A stretch of DNA of 64,000 nt from Marinicauda pacifica (GCF_004793635.1 NZ_SRXV01000003.1:124001-188000); one strand, 5' to 3'. Positions 46,808-55,846 are shown, counted from the first letter of the stretch. Notes: generated by a model not told the origin, from the sequence alone. Translations and numbers: made by a program.

Positions 46808-47697
46808 GCGAGACCGTCCAGCGCTCCGCCCCGCTCCTGCCGCCCGATGCCGGGCGGGACCGCCCCCTGTTTGCCGTCGCCGCCATCCTGGTCTTCCTGG
46901 CCTGCCTGGCCGCGCTGGGCGCGGCCGGAGCCTGGCAGGCCAGCGAGGGCTGGACGCAGCAGCTGACCACCGAAGTCACCGTCCAGATCTTCCCCGGCGA
47001 GGACCGCGACGCGGACGCGGATGCGCAGAGCGCCGGCGAGCGGCTGGCCACCCTGCCCGGCGTGACCGGCATCGATGTGCGCTCGCGCGCCCAGGCCGAG
47101 GCGCTCCTGCGTCCCTGGCTCGGCTCGGGAGGCCTGCCCGAGGACCTGCCCGTGCCGCGACTGATCGCGGTGACCATCGATCCTGAAAATCCGCCGGTGG
47201 AGGGCGCCTTTGCGGCCCGGCTCGACGGTCAGGGCTATGAATTCGTGGTCGACCGGCACGGCAACTGGGCCGGCGCGGTGGAACGCGCCGCGGCGGCGGT
47301 GCGCTATTTCGCCCTCGGCCTCGTTGTCCTGCTGACCCTTGCCGCAGCGGCTGTCGTGGCGTTCGCCGCACGCGCCTCGCTGGCCGCGCGCTGGGATGTG
47401 GCGGAGGCCCTGCACCTGGTCGGCGCGCGCGACAGCTTCATCGCCTCGCTGTTCCAGCGCCGCTTCTTCTTCCTGGGGCTCAAGGCCGGGCTGGTCGGCG
47501 CGATCGGCGCCGCGCTGTCGGCCTGGGGCCTGGCGCTCGTCGGCGGTACGGCTGGCACGCTCTTCTTTTTGCCCAGCCTGGAGCTGGGCTGGGTCGCGGT
47601 CGCCATCCCGCCCTTCGCCGCCCTGGTGTCCGGCCTGATCGCGGCCCTGGCGGCGCGCAGCGCCGTCGACACCGCCCTGAAGGCGCGGTGGTCGTGA
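46804..47697 (+). CDS. ftsX: cell-division permease FtsX
   Basis: 297 residues with the FtsX topology: a first helix (about 23-45), a periplasmic domain (about 50-165, VTVQIFPGEDRDADA) and three more helices (about 175-200, 220-250, 265-290). LFQRRFFFLGLKAGLVGAI is the typical late helix. It transmits FtsE ATPase activity to periplasmic cell-wall hydrolases. The periplasmic domain is on the short side. Confidence 0.9.
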   Translation: MSETVQRSAPLLPPDAGRDRPLFAVAAILVFLACLAALGAAGAWQASEGWTQQLTTEVTVQIFPGEDRDADADAQSAGERLATLPGVTGIDVRSRAQAEALLRPWLGSGGLPEDLPVPRLIAVTIDPENPPVEGAFAARLDGQGYEFVVDRHGNWAGAVERAAAAVRYFALGLVVLLTLAAAAVVAFAARASLAARWDVAEALHLVGARDSFIASLFQRRFFFLGLKAGLVGAIGAALSAWGLALVGGTAGTLFFLPSLELGWVAVAIPPFAALVSGLIAALAARSAVDTALKARWS

Positions 47698-47796
47698 TGG
47701 GTGGTTTTTCGCCTCATCCTCGCCGCAACCGCGCGTCAGCCTACCTTCCGATCCGGCGATGCGAAGGCCGGCACTGCGAAGGGGTGTAAGACCGCC

Positions 47797-48366
47797 ATGC
47801 TGTCCGTTCTCAGATTTGTCGCCTTCGTGGTGGTGGTCAGCGCGCTCGTCGGCTTCGCGCTCTTCGTGCGGACCGGCATGGCCAATCCTCCCGGTCCGCC
47901 GCCGCACGCCGACGGCATCGTCGTGCTGACCGGCGGCGAAGGCCGCGTTGTCAGCGCGGTCGAGCTTCTGCAGGCCGGGCATGGCAGCCGCCTGTTGATC
48001 TCCGGGGCCAATCCCGATGTCGGTCTGGATGCCGTGCGCGAAGCGTCCGGGGCCACCCGCAGCCTGTTTGCCTGCTGCATCGATGTCGGTCAGGAAGCGG
48101 CCAACACGATCGGCAACGCCGAGGAAGCCGCGCGCTGGGCGCGCGGCAATGGATTTTCCTCGCTCATCGTGGTCACCTCCGACTACCACATGCCCCGCGC
48201 CATGCTGGAATTGCACGCCGCGATGCCCGCGGTCGCGCTGACGCCGCGCGCCGTGAAAGGCCCGCCGCCCTGGACCGATGCGCGCACCGCACGGCGCTGG
48301 GTGGTGGAATTCTTCAAGTACGCTGCGGTATATGCCCGGGAATCGGTGCGTCTGCGCCGCGCCTGA
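47797..48366 (+). CDS. YdcF/SanA family (DUF218) envelope protein
   Basis: 189 residues from ATG 47797 with GAAGGGG upstream. One N-terminal transmembrane helix (about 2-24) leads to a DUF218 domain with DGIVVLTGGEGR, SRLLISGANPD, ANTIGNAEEAARW and VTSDYHMPRAMLE. The catalytic mechanism of this family is unknown; members (SanA, ElyC, YdcF) are linked to envelope integrity and polyprenyl-phosphate metabolism. It lies in an envelope-gene run with ftsEX and plsC. Confidence 0.88.
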   Translation: MLSVLRFVAFVVVVSALVGFALFVRTGMANPPGPPPHADGIVVLTGGEGRVVSAVELLQAGHGSRLLISGANPDVGLDAVREASGATRSLFACCIDVGQEAANTIGNAEEAARWARGNGFSSLIVVTSDYHMPRAMLELHAAMPAVALTPRAVKGPPPWTDARTARRWVVEFFKYAAVYARESVRLRRA

Positions 48367-48388
48367 ACACCCTGGGGAGGGGAGCTGC

Positions 48389-49105
48389 ATGCATATCGTC
48401 GGCTCGGCGATCTTCGTCATCTGGATGTACTTGCTCATGGCGGTGATGGGCCTGGTCTGCGCGCCCGCCCTGCTGGGACCGCGCAGCTGGGCGCTCGCCT
48501 GCCTGCGTTTCTATCTGGTGCTGGTCTTTGCGGGGCTGCGCGTCCTGTGCGGCGTCAGCTACGAGGTCCGCGGCCGCGAGCACCTGCCGCGCGGCGGCGC
48601 GCTGATCGCCTCCAAGCACCAGTCCATGTTCGAGACGCTCGCCTTCTGGCGCATTCTCGATGACCCGGCCATCATCCTGAAGAAGGAGCTCAAGCACCTG
48701 CCCGTCTTCGGCTGGTATGCGATGAAGCTGAAGAATGTCGCGGTGGACCGCTCGGCCGGCTCTAAGGCCCTGCGCGACATGCTCAAGCAGGCACGCGAGC
48801 GGGCGGCACAAGGCCGTCAGATCGTCATCTTCCCCCAGGGCACCCGCGTGGCCCCCGGCGGGATCGAGAGCTACAAACCTGGCATTGCCGGGCTCTACAG
48901 TGCGATGAAGGTGGCGTGCGTGCCCGTGGCCCTCAATTCAGGACAGCACTGGCCCGGTTCGGGCTTCGTGCGCACGCCGGGCCGCATCGTGATCGAATTC
49001 CTGCCCGCCATCGAGCCGGGCCTGCCCAAGGAGGCCTTCATGCGCGAGCTTGAAACCCGCATCGAAACGGCGTCCGCGCGCCTGCTGCAGGCCGGCCACT
49101 CATGA
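48389..49105 (+). CDS. plsC: 1-acyl-sn-glycerol-3-phosphate acyltransferase (PlsC-like)
   Basis: 238 residues from ATG 48389 with GGGGAGGGGAG upstream. An N-terminal helix pair (about 1-50) anchors it. The acyltransferase box is KHQSMFET, that is HX4E instead of the usual HX4D, followed by FPQGTRVAPG (motif III) and VPVALNSG (motif IV). It acylates lysophosphatidic acid in phospholipid synthesis. It overlaps the DUF2125 gene by 4 nt. The D-to-E change is conservative and may still support catalysis. Confidence 0.9.
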   Translation: MHIVGSAIFVIWMYLLMAVMGLVCAPALLGPRSWALACLRFYLVLVFAGLRVLCGVSYEVRGREHLPRGGALIASKHQSMFETLAFWRILDDPAIILKKELKHLPVFGWYAMKLKNVAVDRSAGSKALRDMLKQARERAAQGRQIVIFPQGTRVAPGGIESYKPGIAGLYSAMKVACVPVALNSGQHWPGSGFVRTPGRIVIEFLPAIEPGLPKEAFMRELETRIETASARLLQAGHS

Positions 49106-50151
49106 TGGGATTTCTCAGACCCGCCGGTGACACCGCCCCCTCGCGTGCCCGCATGATCGCACCGTTCGCGATCCTGCTCGTCGTCCTCGCCATCTACACC
49201 GTCTACTGGATGTATGCCGCCGGTCAGGTGCGCGGCTGGACCGAGCGCTGGATCGAGAGCCAGGAAGCGGTCGGCTACGATATCGATCACGCCCGCATGC
49301 GCGTCGGCGGTTACCCGCTGCGCTTCACCCTGGATGTCGCCGCGCCCGAGATCGCCGCACCGCAGGGCGAAGGCGGCTGGCAGGCCCGCTTCGACCGCCT
49401 CAGCGCCAGCGCCATGCCGTGGAATTTCAATCACTGGATCGTCACGCTGGGCGGCCCGATGACGCTGGCCGTGGAAGCGGACGGGGCGCCTGCCCTCTAC
49501 CGCGCCGATGCGGCCGATGCCCGGCTTTCCATCAATTCGAGCGGCGAAGGCACGCAGCGTATCGGCATCGAGCTGGAAAACCTCGTCATCGATACGATTG
49601 ACGGTCCGGTCTCTCCGGTCATGGCGATGCAGCGCCTCGACCTGACCGGCATCCTCAACGATGCCGACGAGCTGAGCACCCGCTTCGAGGCGCAGAATGT
49701 TCGATTCTCGGCCGGAACGCTCGAGCCTGAACTCGCCGCCGCCTTTGGCCCGACCGCGTCGCTGGTCCGGTTCGACGGTGCCGTGACCGCCTGGAGCGCG
49801 CTGGCCACCGAAGGCGATGCGCGCGACTGGGCGCGCTCGGGCGGCGAGCTGCGCATCGGCGCGGCCCAGCTGGTTTGGGGCCCGGCCTCGCTCGGCGGCA
49901 CCGGCGAGATCCAGCTCGACACGATGCTGCGCCCGGCCGGGCGCCTGTCGGTGGTGATCTCCGACCCGGAGAGCCTGGTGGAAGCCATGGTGGAGGCGCG
50001 CCTGGTCCAGTCCGGCCAAGGCGACGCCCTGCGCCTCGCGGCCATGATGGCGCCGCGCCGCGATGGCGGGGTCGCCCTGCCGCTGCGCTTTCAGGACGGC
50101 GGTATCTTCCTCGGCCCGGCCCGCATCGGCAGCGTCGGCGCGATCGACTAG
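49102..50151 (+). CDS. DUF2125 family protein
   Basis: 349 residues. A transmembrane signal anchor (about 17-42: MIAPFAILLVVLAIYTVYW) precedes a long beta-rich domain with GYDIDHARMRVGGYPLRFTLD, the DUF2125 signature. The family is largely alphaproteobacterial and probably periplasmic, of unknown function; weak resemblance to AsmA/TamB-like lipid-transport folds is often noted. Co-transcription with plsC and ftsEX suggests an envelope role. Confidence 0.85.
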   Translation: MMGFLRPAGDTAPSRARMIAPFAILLVVLAIYTVYWMYAAGQVRGWTERWIESQEAVGYDIDHARMRVGGYPLRFTLDVAAPEIAAPQGEGGWQARFDRLSASAMPWNFNHWIVTLGGPMTLAVEADGAPALYRADAADARLSINSSGEGTQRIGIELENLVIDTIDGPVSPVMAMQRLDLTGILNDADELSTRFEAQNVRFSAGTLEPELAAAFGPTASLVRFDGAVTAWSALATEGDARDWARSGGELRIGAAQLVWGPASLGGTGEIQLDTMLRPAGRLSVVISDPESLVEAMVEARLVQSGQGDALRLAAMMAPRRDGGVALPLRFQDGGIFLGPARIGSVGAID

Positions 50152-50170
50152 ATCGACGAGGCGGAGCCGC

Positions 50171-51256
50171 TTAGGCCGCCTGCGCCTTGAACGCTTCCAG
50201 CGCCTCGACCACGCGGCGGTTGGCATCGGCCTCGCCGATGGAGATGCGCAGCGCATTGGCCAGCTTGTAGGGGGCCAGCCCGCGCACGACGAGACCGCGC
50301 TCGGCTAGGAAGCGCTCGGCGTCCTGGGCGGTCTGGCCCGGCGTGTCGGAGAAGTGGACGAGCACGAAATTGCACACGGACGGCGTCACGTCATAGCCCA
50401 GCCCGCCCAGCTGCTGGTGGAAATAGGCCAGCCAATCGTCGTTGTGCGTCTTTGACAGCTTGAGAAATTCGCGATCGCCCATCGCCGCTGTACCCGCCTC
50501 GATGGCCGGCAGGTTCACGTTGAACGGTCCGCGCACGCGGTGGATCACGTCGACGATCTCACTCGGCCCGTACATCCAGCCCAGGCGGATACCGGCCAGG
50601 CCGTGAATCTTGGAGAAGGTCCGCGTCACGACCGTGTTGGCAAACTCGTCCACCATCGCCATGCCCGAGGCATAGTCGGGCGCATCGACGAACTCGGTAT
50701 AGGCCGAATCCAGCACCAGCAGCGTGTCTTCAGGCAGGCCCTCGCGCAGGCGGCGCACTTCGGATTCGGGAATATAGGTGCCAGTCGGATTGTTCGGATT
50801 GGCCAGGAAGACGATCTTCGCATCCTCGCCCGCCGCCTCCAGCAGCGTGTCCACATCGGCGCGGTAGGCGTTTTCCTTCGCGCTGACGAGCTCGGCTCCG
50901 CACTGCTTGGCCACCAGCGAATAGACCAGGAAGCCGTATTCGTTCTGCACCACCTTGTCGCCCGGGTTCAGATAGCCGCGTCCGATCAGCTGCAGCAGCT
51001 CGTCGGAGCCTGCCCCGCACACGATGCGCGCCGCATCGACACCCTCGGCCTCGGCAATGGCCTCGCGCAGCTTCGTCGCGCCGCCATCGGGATAGAGGTG
51101 CAGCGACTGGGTTGCCATGCGGTAGGCCTCGGCCGCTTTCGGGCTGCATCCCAGCGCGTTCTCGTTCGAGGACAGCTTGACGGCGCCTTCCGGCGCGCTG
51201 GCGCCCGGCTTGTACGGCGTGATGTCCAGAAGACCGGGGCGGGGCTGCAGGCTCAT
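50171..51256 (-). CDS. hisC: histidinol-phosphate aminotransferase
   Basis: 361 residues. PLP aminotransferase class I/II with KLSSNENALGCSPKA, ANPNNPTGTYI, VLDSAYTEFVD and the PLP lysine in RTFSKIHGLAGIRLGW. It is the typical length and layout of HisC, which transaminates imidazole-acetol phosphate; the same enzymes sometimes act on aromatic amino acids. Its ATG overlaps the preceding methyltransferase stop by 4 nt. Confidence 0.93.
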   Translation of the reverse strand: MSLQPRPGLLDITPYKPGASAPEGAVKLSSNENALGCSPKAAEAYRMATQSLHLYPDGGATKLREAIAEAEGVDAARIVCGAGSDELLQLIGRGYLNPGDKVVQNEYGFLVYSLVAKQCGAELVSAKENAYRADVDTLLEAAGEDAKIVFLANPNNPTGTYIPESEVRRLREGLPEDTLLVLDSAYTEFVDAPDYASGMAMVDEFANTVVTRTFSKIHGLAGIRLGWMYGPSEIVDVIHRVRGPFNVNLPAIEAGTAAMGDREFLKLSKTHNDDWLAYFHQQLGGLGYDVTPSVCNFVLVHFSDTPGQTAQDAERFLAERGLVVRGLAPYKLANALRISIGEADANRRVVEALEAFKAQAA

Positions 51257-52044
51257 GGCGCGTCTCTTTCTTGCATCGGTGGCACGGACCGGCCCAGCGG
51301 CCGGCGTCGGGCTGGAGATAGACCGGCCGCCGTCCGGCCTTCAAGCGCTTTGCTGCGCACGCGCTCGGCCTGGCCGGGCCGCACCGCTCCGACATGCTTG
51401 ACCGCCTCCACCAGAATGAGGCCGCCAAAGGCCGGGAAAATCTTTTCCCCGATCGCCTCCAGGCTCTCCGACAGGCGCGGACCGCAGGTCCAGCCCCAGG
51501 GCGGGGTGTAGAGCGCGTTGGCCCACGCCACCGGCTCGAACAGCGCCCCGGTCAACAGCTCGGAGAGCTGGGAACGCGAGAAGGGCCGGCCATGACCGAA
51601 CGGCGTGGAATCGGCACGCGACCAGATCCCGGCCCGGTGCGCGCACACGATCACCATCCGCCCTTCCGGCGCCATCACGCGCCACAGCTCGCGCAGCAAT
51701 TTTCGCGGATCGGCGGATTCCTCCAGCGCATGGGCCAGCAGCATCCGGTCGAACACCGCTTCGGCAAAGGGCAGGCGCGCCTCACCGCCGAGCACCGTCA
51801 GCGACGGGCCGTCCGGGCGCTCCGGCCAGCGCACCGCGCCCTGGGCTTCGGGCATGTGAACCACCGTGCGCCGCGCCTGCTCGCGCCAGGCATCCATGAA
51901 AGGCAGCGGATAGCCGTAGCCTCCCACGTCCAGCCCGGTCAGATCCGGCCACAGCGCGCCCAGCCGGCGCCGGACCATGGCGCGGGCCGCCTGGCCGCGC
52001 TTGGTGCGGTAGAACCGTTCGATCCACAGCGCATCGGTACGCAT
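51253..52044 (-). CDS. SAM-dependent methyltransferase
   Basis: 263 residues from ATG 52044 behind GGGAGG. It is a class I methyltransferase of the type-11 family, with SAM-binding region TGLDVGGYGYPLPFM and the later LLAHALEESADPRKLLRELWRVM. This degenerate style (LDVGGYGYPLP) is typical of a conserved alphaproteobacterial subgroup usually encoded next to gloB. The substrate is unknown. It overlaps hisC and is divergent to gloB. Confidence 0.88.
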   Translation of the reverse strand: MRTDALWIERFYRTKRGQAARAMVRRRLGALWPDLTGLDVGGYGYPLPFMDAWREQARRTVVHMPEAQGAVRWPERPDGPSLTVLGGEARLPFAEAVFDRMLLAHALEESADPRKLLRELWRVMAPEGRMVIVCAHRAGIWSRADSTPFGHGRPFSRSQLSELLTGALFEPVAWANALYTPPWGWTCGPRLSESLEAIGEKIFPAFGGLILVEAVKHVGAVRPGQAERVRSKALEGRTAAGLSPARRRPLGRSVPPMQERDAP

Positions 52045-52152
52045 CGCCGCCTGCCTCCCTGAATTGGGGTCAACACAACACGGTCTAGATGATAAATACG
52101 CCCGGACAAAAGGCCCGCGCCAAGCTGATCGCCGCACTGCAAGGAAAGCCTC

Positions 52153-52920
52153 ATGCCGCTCGACGTCCACATCATCGAATGTCTCGAAGACAATTACGCC
52201 TATCTGCTGCGATGCGCGAATTCGGGACGCACGGTGATCGTCGACACGCCCGATCCCGACAAGATCCTAGAAGAAGCCGGCAAGATCGGCTGGGACATCG
52301 ACGAGATCTGGAACACCCACCATCACTGGGACCATGCCGGGGGCAATGACAAGATCCGCGAGGCGACCGGCGCGAAGGTCGTGGCCGCCGCCTCCGAGGC
52401 CGACAAGATCGGCCATGTCGACCGGATGGTCAGCCATGGCGATTATCTGCGGGTGGGCGAGAACGAGGCCGAAGTGCTCGATGTCGGCGGCCACACCAGC
52501 GGGCATGTCGCCTTCTATTTCGGCGGCGCCGACACGGTCTTCACCGGCGACACCCTGTTCAACTTAGGGTGCGGGCGGATGTTCGAGGGCGATCCCGAGC
52601 AATTCCTGACGAGCCTGCAGCGCCTCAAGCACCTGCCGGGCGCGACCTCGGTCTATTGCGGCCACGAATACACGGTCAAGAACGGCGAATTCGCCCTCAC
52701 CGTTGATCCCGACAACACGCTGCTTCAGGCCTATGTCCAGATGGCGAAGGAAAAGCGCGCCCGCAACGAGCCCACCGTGCCCAGCACGATCCGCGCCGAA
52801 CGCGGCGCCAACCCCTTCCTGCGCTGGGACGATCCGGTGCTGCGCAGCCGGTTGAACATGGACGAGGCGCGCGACGCCGAGGTCTTCGCCGAACTGCGCC
52901 GACGCAAGGATGCATTCTGA
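52153..52920 (+). CDS. gloB: hydroxyacylglutathione hydrolase (glyoxalase II)
   Basis: 255 residues, typical length. The metallo-beta-lactamase metal motif is THHHWDH, with VFTGDTLFNLGCGRMFEG and YCGHEYTVKN as further metal and glutathione-site motifs. The C-terminal helical glyoxalase-II domain ends with RRRKDAF. It hydrolyses S-lactoyl-glutathione to lactate and glutathione in methylglyoxal detoxification. It shares a 1-nt TGATG overlap with the next gene. Confidence 0.96.
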   Translation: MPLDVHIIECLEDNYAYLLRCANSGRTVIVDTPDPDKILEEAGKIGWDIDEIWNTHHHWDHAGGNDKIREATGAKVVAAASEADKIGHVDRMVSHGDYLRVGENEAEVLDVGGHTSGHVAFYFGGADTVFTGDTLFNLGCGRMFEGDPEQFLTSLQRLKHLPGATSVYCGHEYTVKNGEFALTVDPDNTLLQAYVQMAKEKRARNEPTVPSTIRAERGANPFLRWDDPVLRSRLNMDEARDAEVFAELRRRKDAF

Positions 52921-53363
52921 TGGTGTCAGCCCTCTCCGGCGATCTCGGCGTCAACGAGATCGTGCGCCTGCTCGACATGTCGCCCCATCCCGAAGGCGGA
53001 TATTATGTGGAGACATTCCGCGACGCGCCGGGCCCGGACGGGCGCGCGCGCTCGACCGCGATCTATTTCCTGCTGCCAGCCGGAGAGGTCAGTGCCTGGC
53101 ACCGGGTCGACGCCGCGGAAATCTGGCTGTGGCACGCCGGCGGCCCGCTCTCCATGACGCGCTCGGACGACGGCGTGAACGCACAGTCCTTCCATCTCGG
53201 CCCTGACCTGCGCGCCGGCCAGCGCCCCCAGGCCGTCATTCCGGCCCATAGCTGGCAGACGGCCGAAACTCTCGGCGCCTGGACGCTCGTCAGCTGCGTC
53301 GTCGCCCCGGGCTTCGAGTTTTCAGGCTTCGAAATGGCCCCGGAGGATTGGCGGCCGGGGTAA
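52920..53363 (+). CDS. cupin protein, DUF985 family
   Basis: 147 residues. A single cupin barrel with MSPHPEGGYYVETFRD, STAIYFLLPAGEVSAWHRV (metal/ligand histidine) and VPAHSWQTAE-like IPAHSWQTAE near residue 107. This is the DUF985/YML079-like family with unknown enzymatic function. Its translation is tied to gloB by the TGATG junction. Confidence 0.88.
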   Translation: MVSALSGDLGVNEIVRLLDMSPHPEGGYYVETFRDAPGPDGRARSTAIYFLLPAGEVSAWHRVDAAEIWLWHAGGPLSMTRSDDGVNAQSFHLGPDLRAGQRPQAVIPAHSWQTAETLGAWTLVSCVVAPGFEFSGFEMAPEDWRPG

Positions 53364-53445
53364 ACCCTCGTCAGAGTCCGCACGCCCTCTTTCCTGACGA
53401 AAGTCAGAAGCCAGGGGGAGGACACGATGCCGGCACCGAATGACG

Positions 53446-53483
53446 GCGCGTCATGATCTCTGGATCCCGGCCTGCGCCGGGAA
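53446..53483. repeat. partial copy of an alphaproteobacterial palindromic repeat
   Basis: The intergenic run has CTGGATCCCGG followed by CTGCGCCGGGA, with CCCGGC (53467-53472) and GCCGGG (53477-53482) forming a hairpin. GTCATGATCT stands just before it. This resembles the widespread GTCAT...CTGGATCCCGGC..GCCGGGA elements found dispersed in many alphaproteobacterial genomes. Identification is from memory. Confidence 0.5.
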
Positions 53484-53533
53484 GCGCTTGTTTTATAATA
53501 TATTGTTGTAGTTATGGGACTCTGCGCCGCGCC

Positions 53534-54262
53534 CTACGCCCCCTGCTCCAGCTCCTGCAGGATGCGGCCCGAGGAGGGGCGTCCGCCATAGCCGCGGCCG
53601 GGATTGACCGAAATGTCCAGCACCCCGCCCGAATAGTCCGCACGCGGCACCTCGCCGACGCCGATGCGCACCACGTCGAGCTGGCGCAGCGTGCGGCGCG
53701 GCGTCTGCTCGGCGGCCAGAACGACCATGTGCATGGCGTCGATGATGAAGGCATTCGCCTCCGGACCGACATCGGTCAGCTCGGCGGAAATCTCGCGCCG
53801 CGCGCGTCCGGCGAGTTCGTTGATCATGTTGCGCGCGGCCTCCTGCAGGTCGCGGCCCGACGCCGGCTCGGCCAGGATGGCCGGCGCTTCGCCCACGGGA
53901 TCGGCGATGACGCCATCCCGGTTGTCGGGCGGAAAGAAGGTCACGCCGCCCAGATTGGAAAAGCGCAGCATGACCCGGTCGGTATCGGTCAGCCAGACCT
54001 CGCCGCCGCCCGAGGCGCGCGCAGGCCAGACGGGGATGACTTCGCGTCCGTTCTCCATCAGGACCAGCGCGGGCCGGGCCGACCGGTCGAACACGAACCG
54101 GCCCCGGCCGTCGGCGCGCTCATACCACAGCGATCGCGCCTGCGGCTCGGCCTCACGGCCGAGCAGTCTCTGGAACGGGTCTGATTGCGCGCGCGCTTCG
54201 CCGGCGGGCACCCCGAGCAGAAGGGCAGCCACGACGACGAGGCTGAATAGAGCCTGTGTCAT
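53534..54262 (-). CDS. secreted protein of unknown function
   Basis: 242 residues from ATG 54262; an ATG at 54292 would add 10. A signal peptide (about 1-25) ends GEARAQ. The rest is soluble with FDRSARPALVLMENG, EVWLTDTDRVMLRFSNLGG and many charged residues, ending in a Gly/Arg-rich tail (GRGYGGRP). It may belong to DUF4908, a family I recall from Caulobacterales, but I am not sure. It is leftward and probably monocistronic. Confidence 0.7.
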   Translation of the reverse strand: MTQALFSLVVVAALLLGVPAGEARAQSDPFQRLLGREAEPQARSLWYERADGRGRFVFDRSARPALVLMENGREVIPVWPARASGGGEVWLTDTDRVMLRFSNLGGVTFFPPDNRDGVIADPVGEAPAILAEPASGRDLQEAARNMINELAGRARREISAELTDVGPEANAFIIDAMHMVVLAAEQTPRRTLRQLDVVRIGVGEVPRADYSGGVLDISVNPGRGYGGRPSSGRILQELEQGA

Positions 54263-54328
54263 GGGCAAGGAGTTAGGCCGCCAGTAGGGCAAAATCGGGG
54301 CGCTGACTGCAAGTCACCGGCTCCGCTT

Positions 54329-55051
54329 TCAGGACGTGTACTGACCGCCATTGATGCTGAACGTCGATCCGGTAATGAAACCGGCTTCGTCCGCGGCCAG
54401 GAACAGCACTGTACGCGCGATCTCCTCGGGCAGGCCCAGCCGCCCCACCGGGATTTGCGCCTTCACCTGCTGGAGGCGTTCGGCCGGCATGGCGCGCACC
54501 ATCTCGGTCTCCACATAGCCTGGACAGATCGCGTTCACGGTGATGCCCCGGCCCGCGCCTTCTTCGGCCAGCGCGCGGGTGATGCCGAGATCGCCGGCCT
54601 TGGCCGCCGCATAGTTGGCCTGGCCGAACTGGCCTTTCTGGGCATTGACCGAGGAAATCGTGATGACCCGGCCGAAGCCGCGCTCGCGCATGCCCGGCCA
54701 GACCGGCCGCGTCATGTTGAACACCCCGCTCAGATTGGTGTCGATCACCTCGCGCCAGGCCTCCTGCGTCATCTTGTGAAAGGCCATGTCGCGCGTGATC
54801 CCGGCATTGTTGACCAGGATCTCGACCGGGCCGAGCTCGGCCTCCACACGCGCCACGCCGGCCGCGCACTCATCGTAATCGGCGACCGACCACGCATAGG
54901 TCGCGATCCCGGCCTCCTCGCGCAGGCGCGCCGCCGCCGCCTCGTCGCGCGCGTAGTTGGCGGCCACCGTGTAGCCGGCCGCGTTCAGCGCCAGGCTGAT
55001 CGCCCGGCCGATCCCGCGTGTCCCTCCGGTCACCAGAGCGATGCGTGACAT
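54329..55051 (-). CDS. phaB: acetoacetyl-CoA reductase
   Basis: 240 residues. SDR glycine motif TGGTRGIG (residues 8-15), NNAGITRD, catalytic serine in SSVNAQKGQFG and Y-x3-K in NYAAAKAG; the C-terminus has VAFLAAD-type FLAADEAGFITGSTFSINGG. SSVNAQKGQFGQ is characteristic of PhaB/PhbB rather than FabG. It makes (R)-3-hydroxybutyryl-CoA with NADPH for polyhydroxybutyrate. phaA and phaC are not in the window. Confidence 0.93.
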   Translation of the reverse strand: MSRIALVTGGTRGIGRAISLALNAAGYTVAANYARDEAAAARLREEAGIATYAWSVADYDECAAGVARVEAELGPVEILVNNAGITRDMAFHKMTQEAWREVIDTNLSGVFNMTRPVWPGMRERGFGRVITISSVNAQKGQFGQANYAAAKAGDLGITRALAEEGAGRGITVNAICPGYVETEMVRAMPAERLQQVKAQIPVGRLGLPEEIARTVLFLAADEAGFITGSTFSINGGQYTS

Positions 55052-55079
55052 GACGTTTTCTCCCCTGTTCCCCGCTGAC

Positions 55080-55125
55080 TTGCAAGGTTATGCTGCGCCG
55101 CAAAGCTCGCTATATTGCGCAGCAA
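55080..55125. promoter_or_regulatory. TGC/GCA-rich candidate PhaR operators
   Basis: Three short inverted motifs lie in the phaB-phaR gap: TTGCAA (55080-55085), TGCGCCGCA (55094-55102) and TTGCGCAGCAA (55115-55125). Known PhaR proteins bind TGC/GCA-rich inverted sites in front of their own gene and phasin genes. Binding here is inference, but position and composition fit. Confidence 0.5.
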
Positions 55126-55255
55126 AACCGGTCTCCTCACACGCCGCTCCGTTACTGGGCGCCAGAGGAGGGCCAGACATGAAACCCGCGCCCCGAACCG
55201 GCTATGGTAGGGCGCACAGCCTGAACAAGGCAATCACTGCGGGGGAGAAGACGCC

Positions 55256-55846
55256 ATGGCTCAGACCGGCGACGTCATCATCATCAAGAAGTACGCGAAC
55301 CGGCGGCTCTACGACACGTCGGCCAGCCGCTATGTCACGCTGGAGCATCTGCGCGACCTGGTCCGTGCCGGCAAGGATTTCCAGGTCGTGGACGCCAAGT
55401 CCGGCGACGACCTGACGCGCAGCGTGCTCGGGCAGATCATCTTCGAGCAGGAGAGCAAGGGCGAGAACCTGCTTCCCGTCGAGTTCCTGCGGCAGGTCAT
55501 CGGGTTTTACGGCGACTCCATGCAGAGTTTCGTGCCCGAATATCTGCGCCTGACCATGGAGACGCTGTCGCGCCAGCAGGACGCGATCAAGGACAAGCTC
55601 TCCGGCACATCCGGCAACAACGCCCCCGCCCTGACGCTGCTCGAGGAGCAGGCGCGCCGCAACATGGCGATGTTCGAGCAGGCGATGAGCATGTTCACGC
55701 CCTTCACGACGCGCTCCTCCGCCACGCCGGCCAATGGTTCGGCCGAGCCGGCCCAGCCTGCGTCGGGAGACAAGGACGAGGTCAAGGCGCTGCGCCAGGA
55801 ACTCGATGCCATGCGCGCCAAGCTGGACCGGCTCGCGGGCGAATGA
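55256..55846 (+). CDS. phaR: polyhydroxyalkanoate synthesis repressor PhaR
   Basis: 196 residues. The N-terminal PHB/PHA-accumulation-regulator DNA-binding domain reads IIIKKYANRRLYDTSASRYV, followed by the PHB_acc domain around residues 65-110 (EFLRQVIGFYGDSMQSFVP). The C-terminal third is helical with two possible coiled-coil segments (LEEQARRNMAMFEQAMSMF; KALRQELDAMRAKLDRL). PhaR senses PHB granules and represses phasin and its own gene. It is divergent to phaB. Confidence 0.95.
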   Translation: MAQTGDVIIIKKYANRRLYDTSASRYVTLEHLRDLVRAGKDFQVVDAKSGDDLTRSVLGQIIFEQESKGENLLPVEFLRQVIGFYGDSMQSFVPEYLRLTMETLSRQQDAIKDKLSGTSGNNAPALTLLEEQARRNMAMFEQAMSMFTPFTTRSSATPANGSAEPAQPASGDKDEVKALRQELDAMRAKLDRLAGE

